NCBI GenBank assembly: GCA_002704915.1
Contig: PAIP01000019.1
Coordinates: forward strand, 1-32,708
DNA length: 32,708 bases
Origin: Parvularcula sp.
GTDB taxonomy: Bacteria; Pseudomonadota; Alphaproteobacteria; Caulobacterales; Parvularculaceae
Direction of reading: 5' to 3'
Both the position numbers and the translations under genes were made by a program. Shown piece after piece: positions 1 to 8,152 of this stretch. The notes beneath the pieces are model-generated. The model was not told where the DNA came from. It worked only from the letters and a program-made list of their open reading frames with translations, and searched no databases. Within the stretch, counting starts at the first letter, position 1; each line of letters opens with the position of its first letter.

Positions 1-1
1 C

Positions 2-133
2 GGCGGGTCTCGTGAAGAAGGCGGCCCTAAGCGCCATGTGGCGCTGGCCAGCCAGTCAGGTCTCGCCCTCAACTATCTTGGCGCGAAAATCGCCTTTTCC
101 CGCGTGCCGGAGGAGGCGGAGTTTCTTTATTGA
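2..133 (+). CDS. C-terminal end of an unidentified protein (5' truncated by window edge)
   Basis: An open frame enters from the left edge and runs 43 codons to a TGA at 131-133. The tail contains HVALASQSGLALNYLGAKIA and ends in EAEFLY. The composition is protein-like, and the frame stops only 7 bp before the convergent stop of the next gene, which is the spacing expected of two real genes meeting tail to tail. The competing ATG frame starting at base 12 runs on into the neighbouring lipoprotein gene and has a poor composition, so I prefer this frame. No domain can be assigned from so short a tail. Confidence 0.55.
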   Translation, partial: GGSREEGGPKRHVALASQSGLALNYLGAKIAFSRVPEEAEFLY

Positions 134-140
134 TTTGCGA

Positions 141-1058
141 TCAGACTTCAGCGCCGGCCGTAATTGGCTCCGCCAGGTTTTTCGCCCGAACGGAGAGGTG
201 CGACGCCATGAAATGGATGGCCGAAAGAAGCTCTGATGACTGGTCAGCAGAGGCGTAGGTCGCCCGCAATTTCACGTGCCAGCCATGGGTTTTCACAATC
301 CAGAGCGAGGTCCGGTATGGCACGCCATTAACCGCGCCAATTTCAAAGCCGCCGGCAAGCGGCTCTTCAATGCCATTGATCAACTCCGCCATATCGGCGT
401 CCGCATCCTCGGCTTGAAGGTCAACGACCGGCAAGGTCACTTGGCCTTCTACTGCGTAGTTGGTCATAATGCTCTGCGCGGCGGCGGCGGCATGAGCCTC
501 AAGCTCTACGCTTGGCCAATAGCTGGCGTAAGCAACGATGAGGTCGCCATTGTCGGCTGCGCGATATTGACAGGCGACGTCACGGCCATCGTCGGAAAAC
601 TCAGTGACGCGTTCCAGACCGAAGGTTCTGCCTTCATCTCCCAGAGCGAGGCCCGACGGGCATAAAAGCCCGCTTTCCACATGACGCAGGCGGGCGCCCT
701 CGACGGCCCACCCGTCCTGATCGAAACTGTTTTGGGTCGGAACGTAATAGGAATGGCCGCCCGTGCTCAGCGCTTTGTTGCGAAGCCGGTCGCTGTCGGT
801 CGTTTCTCGCTGAACAGCGCGCTCATGTGCATCCATGCTCGCATCATTATTGGACGATGCGGAAAGAACAGTTGGATTCTGATCAAGCGAAGCCGATCTG
901 ATGGTCAGATTCTGGGCGATCTCAATGCGTGAAGGCCGGTCAAAAGCAAAATACTCATAAGGATTGACGATATCCGCTTTCTCGACGGCTTGGGGCGCGG
1001 TGGCGCAAGCGGCGCCCAGGAAGAAAAAGGAGAGACCCGTGACTTTGTACCGAAACAT
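141..1058 (-). CDS. Putative lipoprotein of unknown function
   Basis: A 305-residue protein I do not recognise. The N-terminus has a short basic stretch, a hydrophobic segment (GLSFFFLGAA) and Cys18, consistent with a lipoprotein signal, although the lipobox (GAAC) is not ideal. Residues 20-100 are polar and low in complexity. The second half looks folded: it has two cysteines (C133 in LLCPSG, C163 in DVACQY) that could form a periplasmic disulfide, and a conserved-looking block near residues 245-270 (PYRTSLWIVKTHGWHVKLRA). It lies 45 bp downstream of the Clp-fold proteinase on the same strand, so it is probably the last gene of that transcription unit. The location is inferred to be the periplasmic face of a membrane. 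The function is unknown. Confidence 0.75.
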   Translation of the reverse strand: MFRYKVTGLSFFFLGAACATAPQAVEKADIVNPYEYFAFDRPSRIEIAQNLTIRSASLDQNPTVLSASSNNDASMDAHERAVQRETTDSDRLRNKALSTGGHSYYVPTQNSFDQDGWAVEGARLRHVESGLLCPSGLALGDEGRTFGLERVTEFSDDGRDVACQYRAADNGDLIVAYASYWPSVELEAHAAAAAQSIMTNYAVEGQVTLPVVDLQAEDADADMAELINGIEEPLAGGFEIGAVNGVPYRTSLWIVKTHGWHVKLRATYASADQSSELLSAIHFMASHLSVRAKNLAEPITAGAEV

Positions 1059-1103
1059 GAATGATAACCCATTGAACTTTTTACATGAACAGATCAGGCG
1101 AGG

Positions 1104-2078
1104 TCAGCCTTCGCCCCGCCGCCAGAATGGCTTGCGTTTTTCTTCGTGCGCCTTTGGGCTTTTCAGCTCCTTCGGATTCCATGGACCGTAACTGAAGCTG
1201 CGCGATCCCGGTTGCGGCTGATATCCGGTTAAGGTGACCCGATGGTCGGGCGTTGCGGCGCCATGCGTAGGTTCATCTTCAAGATAACGCACGCTTTTGG
1301 TGCGGCGAAGCTGGTCGGGGAACAGGGCCATCATCTCCATAATATCCTTCGGCATGTCTGTGGAGACATTGAGACCCAGCTCTTTGGCCTCGCCGTAAGC
1401 GATAGGATAATCATGGGTCCAGCGGCCGGAGGACAATTGCTCGGCAATGCCGATGGCGGCGTTTTCGGAGACGGTGCCACGCAGCAACTCTCGGGCGATT
1501 TTCTGCAACTGGGTGATCGCCATGGATCCCACATCGGCAAGCACAAGCGTGTAGTCATCCGTGTTCTGGATCGGCTTTTCGCCGGCGACGCGAACGACAG
1601 ATGCGGCGGGAAGACCGCCAATCTGCGGATCGATGGGGCCGAGAACAGCATGCTCGCTGAGGACGATTTCGTCGGCGGCGAGCGCAATCAAAGTGCCGCC
1701 CGACATGGCGTAATGTGGAACGAAAACCGTTTTCTTGCCCTGATGCGCCTTGATGGCGCGCGCGATTTGTACGGCCGGAAGGACGAGCCCGCCGGGCGTG
1801 TGCAGAATAAATTCCAGCGGCTTGTTGGGGGGCGTTTTGCGGATCGCCTCAAGCACGTCTTCGGCGTCATTGAGGTCGATATAGCGCAGCATCGGGATGC
1901 CAAGGATGCCCATCGGCTCCTGGCGATGCACAATGGCGATGATCCGGCTTTTGCGCTTTTTCTGGATTTTGGAGAATTTTTTGACGAGTTCTGCGTGGCG
2001 CTGTTGATTGGCAATGTTGCGCGCAAAAATAAACAGCAAAATCAATAAGATCGGCAATGCACCGAAAAACGCTTCCAT
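1104..2078 (-). CDS. SDH-family Clp-fold serine proteinase, membrane-anchored
   Basis: A 324-residue protein of the serine dehydrogenase proteinase family, which is related to ClpP and SppA. It begins with one hydrophobic segment (FFGALPILLILLFIFA), followed by a basic linker and a crotonase-like Clp fold. The signature is a strand/loop with HTPGGLVLPA, then HYAMSGGTLIALAADEIV, where the Ser (residue 126) is the expected nucleophile, then LGPIDPQIGG. I chose ATG 2078 because it leads directly into the membrane segment and has a GAGG-type ribosome site about 11 bp upstream. A longer frame to 2171 would overlap the preceding gene and add an unusual N-terminus. It lies 74 bp after the hydrolase gene. 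It probably cleaves proteins or peptides at the inner membrane; the substrate is unknown. Confidence 0.88.
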   Translation of the reverse strand: MEAFFGALPILLILLFIFARNIANQQRHAELVKKFSKIQKKRKSRIIAIVHRQEPMGILGIPMLRYIDLNDAEDVLEAIRKTPPNKPLEFILHTPGGLVLPAVQIARAIKAHQGKKTVFVPHYAMSGGTLIALAADEIVLSEHAVLGPIDPQIGGLPAASVVRVAGEKPIQNTDDYTLVLADVGSMAITQLQKIARELLRGTVSENAAIGIAEQLSSGRWTHDYPIAYGEAKELGLNVSTDMPKDIMEMMALFPDQLRRTKSVRYLEDEPTHGAATPDHRVTLTGYQPQPGSRSFSYGPWNPKELKSPKAHEEKRKPFWRRGEG

Positions 2079-2152
2079 GCCCCGGAACCCCTCAACGCAA
2101 GACAGTGGTGGGAGCTTAAGAGCTTTTTGAAGGCGAGGAAAGAGCGCGCCGC

Positions 2153-3010
2153 TCAACCATATGTTCGCCAATGGGAAATCATTGAGCGGTTCAACGCATC
2201 GGGCGCATCATAGGGGATCCAGTGGCTGGCGCCGTTTATACGCTCATAGCGCCATGGCGCGTCCACATAGTCTTCGGAACCTGTCATCTGCGCTTCGGTC
2301 AGATAGGCTTCGCCGTCGCTCCAGATACCAAGTGTGGGAATATGCACGATTTCCTCGCCGAAGGTTCCGACGGGCGGCGGCTTCAAGATGCGGTCGAGAG
2401 AAATATTCGCGCGATACCAGTTGAGCCCGGCGGTCAACCGCCCCGGACGGGAGAGCAGTCTGACTGTCTCCTGAATGTCGCCATGCGCCGACCAATGCTT
2501 GCGCAAGAGCGCCCAGTCATTGGCGCGGTAGGCGGCTTCGCAAAGCCCCCTGAGCTGATGAAAGAGAATGTAGGCGCCGCGCCATTTCTGCTCCCATCCG
2601 GCTTTCAGATAGGCGCGCGTATGACCGACGGAGAGGGCGGTCAACGTTTTGAACCGCTCCGGACGCTGGGCGGCAAGCATCCAGGCAACGGGCGCGCCGA
2701 AATCATGACCGGCGACATGCGCGAGCCCGATCTTCAGCGCATCCATGATCGCCAGAACATCTTTGAACGCGCCGTTCTGAATGTCGTAATCGGCGACCGA
2801 CGCCGCCATGTCGGTTTCGCCGAACCCGCGCAAGTCAGGAGCAATCACACGGAAGCCCGCACTGACGAGCGGCGGCGTGACTTTCGTCCAGACCGCAGAG
2901 GAATCCGGAAAGCCATGCAGCAGGATCGCCGCAGGCGCATCGGCGTCGCCGCTGTCCCGCACGAAATGGGAAAGACCGTTTGCTGAAATGCGCTGCGTTT
3001 CCGCGCGCAT
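2153..3010 (-). CDS. Alpha/beta-hydrolase, epoxide hydrolase / haloalkane dehalogenase type
   Basis: A 285-residue alpha/beta-hydrolase fold enzyme. The oxyanion-hole motif HGFPDSSAVW lies near residue 32. The nucleophile elbow reads GHDFGAP, so the nucleophile is Asp (about residue 103) rather than Ser. The catalytic His is in NGASHWIPYDAP about 23 residues from the C-terminus. An Asp nucleophile is characteristic of epoxide hydrolases and haloalkane or haloacetate dehalogenases; the sequence does not decide between them. ATG 3010 is preceded by GAGAGGG at a 7-bp spacing. A TTG directly before it could extend the protein by one residue. The gene starts 3 bp after the stop of the MoxR ATPase, so the two are translationally close. 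Confidence 0.9.
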   Translation of the reverse strand: MRAETQRISANGLSHFVRDSGDADAPAAILLHGFPDSSAVWTKVTPPLVSAGFRVIAPDLRGFGETDMAASVADYDIQNGAFKDVLAIMDALKIGLAHVAGHDFGAPVAWMLAAQRPERFKTLTALSVGHTRAYLKAGWEQKWRGAYILFHQLRGLCEAAYRANDWALLRKHWSAHGDIQETVRLLSRPGRLTAGLNWYRANISLDRILKPPPVGTFGEEIVHIPTLGIWSDGEAYLTEAQMTGSEDYVDAPWRYERINGASHWIPYDAPDALNRSMISHWRTYG

Positions 3011-3013
3011 CAA

Positions 3014-3856
3014 TTAGCCCTCTCTGCGCGCCAAAAACGCCAGCCGCTCGAAGAGATGCACGTCCTGCTCGTTCTTGAGGAGCGCGCCATGAAGCGGCGG
3101 GATGGCCTTGCGGGGATCGCGTTCCGAAAGGATTTCCTCGGGCAGGTCTTCGGACATGAGCAGCTTCAGCCAGTCAAGCAGTTCCGACGTCGATGGCTTT
3201 TTCTTGAGACCCGGAACCTCGCGGATTTCGTAAAAGATCTTCATCGCGTCGCCGACAAGACGCTTCTTGATGCCCGGGAAATGCACCTCGACGATCTGCG
3301 CCATCGTTTCCGCATCGGGAAATTTGATGTAATGGAAGAAACAGCGGCGCAAAAAGGCGTCGGGCAGTTCTTTTTCATTGTTCGAGGTGATGATGACAAT
3401 GGGGCGCTGCTTCGCCTTCACCGTCTCGCCGGTCTCGTACACGAAGAACTCCATGCGATCGAGTTCCTGGAGGAGATCGTTGGGAAACTCGATATCGGCC
3501 TTGTCGATTTCATCGATGAGGAGGACAGGGCGCTCGCCCGCGGTGAACGCCTCCCACAGCTTGCCGCGCTTGATGTAGTTTTTAACGTCGCGGGCGCGCT
3601 CTTCGCCGAGCTGGCCGTCGCGCAGGCGCGCCACGGCGTCATATTCGTAAAGCCCCTGATGCGCCTTGGTGGTCGATTTGATGTGCCATTCGAGCAGCGG
3701 GGCGCCGAGTGCCTTCGCCACTTCGATGGCGAGCACCGTTTTGCCGGTGCCGGGTTCGCCCTTGACGAGCAGGGGACGCTCCAGCGTCACCGCCGCATTG
3801 ACGGCGACTTTCAGGTCTTCGGTGGCGACGTAATCCTTGGTGCCGGTAAACTTCAC
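3014..3856 (-). CDS. MoxR-type AAA+ ATPase
   Basis: A 280-residue AAA+ protein with Walker A GEPGTGKT (residues 33-40), Walker B VLLIDEID (111-118), a sensor-1 region IVIITSNNE and an arginine pair in FLRRC. The head of the protein (KFTGTKDYVAT) matches the start of the MoxR/CoxD-like group. These ATPases usually work with a von Willebrand A-domain protein to insert metals or assemble complexes. I chose GTG 3856 because homologues of this group begin at that point and AGGAAGAG lies just upstream. The open frame continues 10 codons further to 3886. The usual VWA (CoxE-like) partner gene is not adjacent; the next gene is an alpha/beta-hydrolase. It is divergent from the metalloprotease gene across about 140 bp that must hold both promoters. 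Confidence 0.9.
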   Translation of the reverse strand: MKFTGTKDYVATEDLKVAVNAAVTLERPLLVKGEPGTGKTVLAIEVAKALGAPLLEWHIKSTTKAHQGLYEYDAVARLRDGQLGEERARDVKNYIKRGKLWEAFTAGERPVLLIDEIDKADIEFPNDLLQELDRMEFFVYETGETVKAKQRPIVIITSNNEKELPDAFLRRCFFHYIKFPDAETMAQIVEVHFPGIKKRLVGDAMKIFYEIREVPGLKKKPSTSELLDWLKLLMSEDLPEEILSERDPRKAIPPLHGALLKNEQDVHLFERLAFLARREG

Positions 3857-3999
3857 GAAAACGCTCTCTTCCTGTTTGCACTGCAACTATAAGGCCGAAG
3901 AAGCATGACGCAATCGCTTGATGCAGCGGCGAAATTTCAATTTTGCATTTCCCCTAAAAATCCGGCAGCTTCGCGACGTCAGCCCCGAAAGGAAGCCTC

Positions 4000-6549
4000 A
4001 TGCGTCTTATTCTTCTGTTCCTTGCCTCGTCTTTGATGGCCGCCGCCTGCGCGCGTGACGGCGCCGGGGAACAGGCGCCGCCCGCCAGCGATCAGGAGAC
4101 CCGCGAGCAAACAGCAGCCGCGCCAAAGGACGTCTGGGTCGACGAGATCGTCAAGGATTTCACTCGCAAAGACGGCTTCCTGACGCTCTTCGCCGATGAG
4201 AAAGGCGGGAAGGTCTTCGCCGTCTTTCCGCCGGCAGATGACGATGGCATCACGCTGCGCGCCATTCATGCGGCGGGGCTGACATCGGGCCTCGGCTCTA
4301 ATCCGGTGGGACTCGACCGGGGTCTTTTCGACAGCGGCTCGCTGATCGCCTTCCGCCGCGTCGGTGACAAGATGATCGCCGAACAGGAGAACTGGACCTA
4401 CCGCGCGACCTCCGACAACCCGCTGGAGCAAAAAGCGGTGCGCGAATCCTTCGCCCGGTCGTTCCTTTGGGCGGGCGAGGTGAGCGCCACGGGTCCCGGC
4501 GGCGAGAGTCTTGTCGACATCTCAAGCTTCATCACCCGCGATTCTCTCGGCGTCATTGCGGCGCTGAAAGATCATCCGAAAGGCGGATCGTTTTCCGTCG
4601 CGGAAGACAGAACATTTCCCGACGCGGCCAACGCGCTTTCTTTTCCCGACAATGTGGAGTTCGACGCCTATCTGACCCTCGTCAGCGACAAGCCCGGCGA
4701 CGAAGTCTGGGCGACGGCGGCGGACGCGCGGGCTATCACCATGGTGCTGCATCATTCGTTGGTGCGCCTGCCCGATGACGGCTACACGCCGCGCCCCTTC
4801 GACGTCCGCTCCGGCGCCATCGACGTTTCTTATTACGATTTCTCGGCGCCGCTCGCCGAGCCGATCCAGAAAGCCTTCGCGCGGCGTTTCCGGCTGGAAA
4901 AGGAAGATCCTTCCGCTGCGAAGAGCCCGGCGAAAAATCCCGTCGTCTTTTACGTCGACGCCGGCGCGCCGCCGCAAATTCGCGACGCGCTGATCGAAGG
5001 CGCGTCCTGGTGGGCGGAGGCTTACGAGGCGGCGGGGTTTGAAAACGCCTTCCGCGTCGAACCCTTGCCAGAAGGCGCGCATCCCCGGGACATTCGCTAC
5101 AACATCATTTCATGGACTCATCGCCAGACCCGCGGCTGGTCCTATGGCGGCGGCGTCTCCGATCCGCGCACCGGGGAGATGATAAAGGGCAGCGTCATTC
5201 TCGGCTCGCAGCGTGTGCGGCAGGACCGGATGATTTTCGAGGGCCTCGCCGGTGCGCAGAATTCCGGCAAGGGCGGTCCGGATGATCCGGTGACGATTGC
5301 GCTCGCCCGCATCCGGCAATTGTCCGCGCATGAGGTCGGTCACTCCCTCGGCTTTGCGCATAATTTCGCGGCGTCGACCAACGACCGCGCTTCGGTCATG
5401 GATTATCCGGCGCCATTGGTGACAGTGGGCGAGGACGGGTCCCTTGATTTCTCAGAGGCTTATGATGTCGGCATCGGCGAATGGGACAAGTTCGCCGCGA
5501 CCTGGCTCTATGCGCAATTCGCGCCGGGAACTAACGAGGCGGCTGCTCTCAACAAGATCATCGCAGACGGTTACGGGTCGGGTCTCCGTTTCGTAGCCGA
5601 CAGCGAAGGCCGGTCTGTTTCGACCGGCAACCCTTACGGCAGCGTCTGGGACAATGGTGGCGACCCAACGCAAGCGCTGCGTGATGTCATGGCCGTCCGC
5701 GCCGTCGCGCTTTCCAAGTTCGGCGACAGGGCGATTAGGCCGGGCACACCCATGGCAAAGCTGCGCGAAGTCATCGTGCCGATCTATCTCTATCATCGCT
5801 ATCAGATCGAGGCGGCGGCGAAACTCGTCGGCGGCTATGACTTCGCCTACAAGACCAAAGGCGACGCGCTGAACAACGGATCGGTGGTCTCCAATCAGAA
5901 ACAACGCGAAGCGCTCGCCGCGCTTGTGGAGACGCTCGATCCGTCGGCGCTTGTCATTCCCACATCGGTTCTGGACCAGATGACGGCGCCCATGGGCGCC
6001 TTCAACGGAAACAGCGGCGGTGAAGTCTTTGAAACCAGTGCGCATCCTATGTTCGATCTCGCCAGCGCCGCCGACGCCGCAGCGAGCATCACCATTAATG
6101 CGCTTTTGAATCCGGCCCGCGCCGCGCGGCTTGAAGAGCAGCACCGGCGCAATGCTTCGGCGCTCGGTTTCGGCGATGTGCTGAACGCCATCGATGCGGA
6201 GGTATTCACGACAACCACGCCAAGCCAGCAAATGCTTGCCGATGTGGTTCAGGATCGCTTCGTGTCTTCGCTCATTACCTTGTCGCTCGATGAGACTGCG
6301 GCCCCGTCCGCGCGGTCAAAGGCGGAAGCGAAACTTCGCGCCATAGGCAACCGCCTGGAGCCGTCGCTTTTCAGCGGCGCCAATGCGCGCGAGCATAATG
6401 CGTGGCTGCGGGAACGGATCGAGGCACATCTGAACCGGCCAGCCGCTGCAGTTTCAGTCTCTATGCCGGCGATGGAAATTCCGCCGGGCAGCCCGATTGG
6501 CGCCGGCATGATGGAAACCTGCTGGCATTGCGAGGGCGTCAGGGACTAA
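4000..6549 (+). CDS. Zinc-dependent metalloprotease lipoprotein (DUF5117/DUF4953 type)
   Basis: An 849-residue exported metalloprotease. The N-terminus is a lipoprotein signal with Cys17 in MAAAC, followed by a Glu/Gln/Ala-rich linker. The active site is HEVGHSLGFAHNF, beginning at His444, a metzincin-type HExxHxxGxxH zinc motif. A Met-turn candidate follows in ASVMDYPAP. The overall layout (an N-terminal beta domain, the catalytic centre in the middle, and a long helical C-terminal region) and the length fit the bacterial family annotated with DUF5117 and DUF4953. It is probably tethered to a membrane and degrades peptides in the periplasm or at the cell surface. Its stop codon overlaps the stop of the convergent GNAT gene by several bases. 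The substrate is unknown. Confidence 0.9.
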   Translation: MRLILLFLASSLMAAACARDGAGEQAPPASDQETREQTAAAPKDVWVDEIVKDFTRKDGFLTLFADEKGGKVFAVFPPADDDGITLRAIHAAGLTSGLGSNPVGLDRGLFDSGSLIAFRRVGDKMIAEQENWTYRATSDNPLEQKAVRESFARSFLWAGEVSATGPGGESLVDISSFITRDSLGVIAALKDHPKGGSFSVAEDRTFPDAANALSFPDNVEFDAYLTLVSDKPGDEVWATAADARAITMVLHHSLVRLPDDGYTPRPFDVRSGAIDVSYYDFSAPLAEPIQKAFARRFRLEKEDPSAAKSPAKNPVVFYVDAGAPPQIRDALIEGASWWAEAYEAAGFENAFRVEPLPEGAHPRDIRYNIISWTHRQTRGWSYGGGVSDPRTGEMIKGSVILGSQRVRQDRMIFEGLAGAQNSGKGGPDDPVTIALARIRQLSAHEVGHSLGFAHNFAASTNDRASVMDYPAPLVTVGEDGSLDFSEAYDVGIGEWDKFAATWLYAQFAPGTNEAAALNKIIADGYGSGLRFVADSEGRSVSTGNPYGSVWDNGGDPTQALRDVMAVRAVALSKFGDRAIRPGTPMAKLREVIVPIYLYHRYQIEAAAKLVGGYDFAYKTKGDALNNGSVVSNQKQREALAALVETLDPSALVIPTSVLDQMTAPMGAFNGNSGGEVFETSAHPMFDLASAADAAASITINALLNPARAARLEEQHRRNASALGFGDVLNAIDAEVFTTTTPSQQMLADVVQDRFVSSLITLSLDETAAPSARSKAEAKLRAIGNRLEPSLFSGANAREHNAWLRERIEAHLNRPAAAVSVSMPAMEIPPGSPIGAGMMETCWHCEGVRD

Positions 6550-7055
6550 AGCGCTTTCTTCATCGCGATGCGCGGTTTGCCAGCATAGCCTGACTGGGCT
6601 TCCTCGGCCTGAACCGCGGCAAGATCCGGCTCGTCGTCGCCCGGAGAGAACTCTGTATATCCAAGCGCGCGATAGAAGGGCGCGTTCCATGGCACATCGC
6701 GAAAAGTCGTGAGCGTGATAGCGTCAAAACCTTGCTCCCGCGCCCAGTCTTCGCCTGCTTCAATTAGGGCCCGTCCGATTCCGCGCTTTTGAAACCGTTC
6801 GGCGATGGATATTTCCGTTAAATGCGCATGGCTGTCGACAACCCATAACAGAATAAAGCCTGCGGCTTCGCCATCAAATTCGGCAATTAATGTGGCGCCG
6901 CCTTCAAGACCACGTTCATGTTCTTCGTGAGTGCGCACCGGTCCGTCTGCGCAGAAGTCATAACCCACTGTGCGAAATGCTTGGGCAGCATCGTGTTCCA
7001 GCGCCTGCATCAAAGGAATGTCCCCGGCCGATGCAGGCCGGATCGTCACCATCAT
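6546..7055 (-). CDS. GNAT-family N-acetyltransferase
   Basis: A 169-residue GNAT protein. The acetyl-CoA pyrophosphate loop is visible as RFQKRGIGRAL near residue 90, preceded by the beta4 strand HLTEISIAE and followed by ITLTTFRDVPWNAPFYRALGY, the usual motif B region with its conserved Tyr. The acceptor substrate cannot be inferred; many proteins of this shape modify small amines or protein N-termini. The start ATG overlaps the stop of the upstream oxygenase gene in an ATGA arrangement, which points to translational coupling. A second ATG follows at once. The last bases overlap the stop codon of the convergent metalloprotease gene. Confidence 0.9.
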   Translation of the reverse strand: MMVTIRPASAGDIPLMQALEHDAAQAFRTVGYDFCADGPVRTHEEHERGLEGGATLIAEFDGEAAGFILLWVVDSHAHLTEISIAERFQKRGIGRALIEAGEDWAREQGFDAITLTTFRDVPWNAPFYRALGYTEFSPGDDEPDLAAVQAEEAQSGYAGKPRIAMKKAL

Positions 7056-7999
7056 CCGGCGAGACCGATTTCTTTTAGCCGCTGCTTCAGGAACTCATCC
7101 GCCGTGATGTCCGGATATTTCGCGCCGTTGCTTTTACAACTGTCGAGACAAGACAACAGAGCCTCCGAATGGGGGTGCATGAAAAACGGCATTGAATACC
7201 GAGACTCGTTTGTCGCCCCTTCAGGATTGACGACGCGGTGCGTCGTCGCCGGGATGACGTCGTTACAGACCCGCGCCAGCATGTCGCCAGCGTCGACGAT
7301 TAGATTGTCAGCATCGGTTTCCACCGGCAGCCATTTGCCCTCGCGATCAAGGAGCTGCAGCCCGGCGCCGTTCGCCGCCACAAGGATCGTGATGAGATTG
7401 ATGTCTTCATGAGCCGCGGCGCGGATCGATCCCGGATCGACGCCTTCCGGCACAGGCGGATAGTGAAGCAGGCGCAGGATCGAGTTGCCATTCGTCGCCA
7501 TTTTCCGGAAGAAGTCGCGCGGAACATCAAGGGAGGGCGCCAGCGCCTCGAGCATGACGAGACCCGCTTCTTCGAGCGCATCGTAAAGTTCGAGAAATGT
7601 ATCCCGAAAACTCTGCGGTTTGTCAGGCCACATATTAGAGGGATAAATCTTTTCGAGTTCCGATCCGGGCGCGAACTCGCGACCCACATGCCAGAACTCC
7701 TTGAGATCCGGATGCTTGGAATCTTTCGCGTGCTCGCGTCCGAAAGGGGTGTAGCCGCGCTGCCCGTCCTTGCGGAAAAATTTATTCTTGTAGTCTTCAG
7801 GCAGGGCGAAAAATTCGGCGCTTTTGTCGTAGGCGCGCTTCAGCAAATCGTGGCTGACTTTGTGATCCTTAAGAATGATAAAGCCGAAATATTTGAAGCC
7901 CTCATAGAGCGCCTCCTCGAATTCCCGGCGCGCCGCCAGATCTCCGTCCGTATAGGCTTTAAGGCTGAGTTCCGGCACCCGGTCGTATTTGCGGGCCAT
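7052..7999 (-). CDS. 2-oxoglutarate/Fe(II)-dependent oxygenase, isopenicillin-N-synthase-like
   Basis: A 315-residue enzyme of the isopenicillin N synthase-like dioxygenase family. The N-terminal DIOX_N-type region contains FKYFGFIILKDH. The double-stranded beta-helix carries the iron ligands His197 and Asp199 (AAHEDIN) and His254 (TTHRVVNPEG), plus the co-substrate Arg in RYS (R267-x-S269). All three metal ligands and the 2-oxoglutarate arginine are therefore present and it should be active. The small-molecule substrate is unknown. I chose ATG 7999, with AAGGA upstream at good spacing, over a longer frame reaching 8143 that has an implausible N-terminus. It is coupled to the downstream GNAT gene by a 4-bp overlap. 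Confidence 0.92.
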   Translation of the reverse strand: MARKYDRVPELSLKAYTDGDLAARREFEEALYEGFKYFGFIILKDHKVSHDLLKRAYDKSAEFFALPEDYKNKFFRKDGQRGYTPFGREHAKDSKHPDLKEFWHVGREFAPGSELEKIYPSNMWPDKPQSFRDTFLELYDALEEAGLVMLEALAPSLDVPRDFFRKMATNGNSILRLLHYPPVPEGVDPGSIRAAAHEDINLITILVAANGAGLQLLDREGKWLPVETDADNLIVDAGDMLARVCNDVIPATTHRVVNPEGATNESRYSMPFFMHPHSEALLSCLDSCKSNGAKYPDITADEFLKQRLKEIGLAG

Positions 8000-8152
8000 G
8001 GCGATCCTTCCGCTGAAAATACTGATCTTGATGCGGTTTACGCCTTGTCCATGCGGGTGGCAATGGCGCAGAAAACCGCAGGATGACTGCCCGAAACCGC
8101 CACTGCGAGAAGGCGATTGACGGCCATTTGCAGCGCGTTTCATAAGCTCTTC

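Noticed and set aside
1242-2048. Long plus-strand open frame (268 codons) opposite the Clp-fold proteinase
   Set aside because: It is antisense to a gene with clear family motifs. Its composition is typical of a GC-rich shadow frame and it has no recognisable domain.
3056-3892. Long plus-strand open frame (278 codons) opposite the MoxR ATPase
   Set aside because: Shadow of the AAA+ gene, in which Walker A and B are plain on the other strand.
5452-6231. Minus-strand open frame (259 codons) inside the metalloprotease gene
   Set aside because: Shadow frame; the sense strand carries the HExxH protease throughout.
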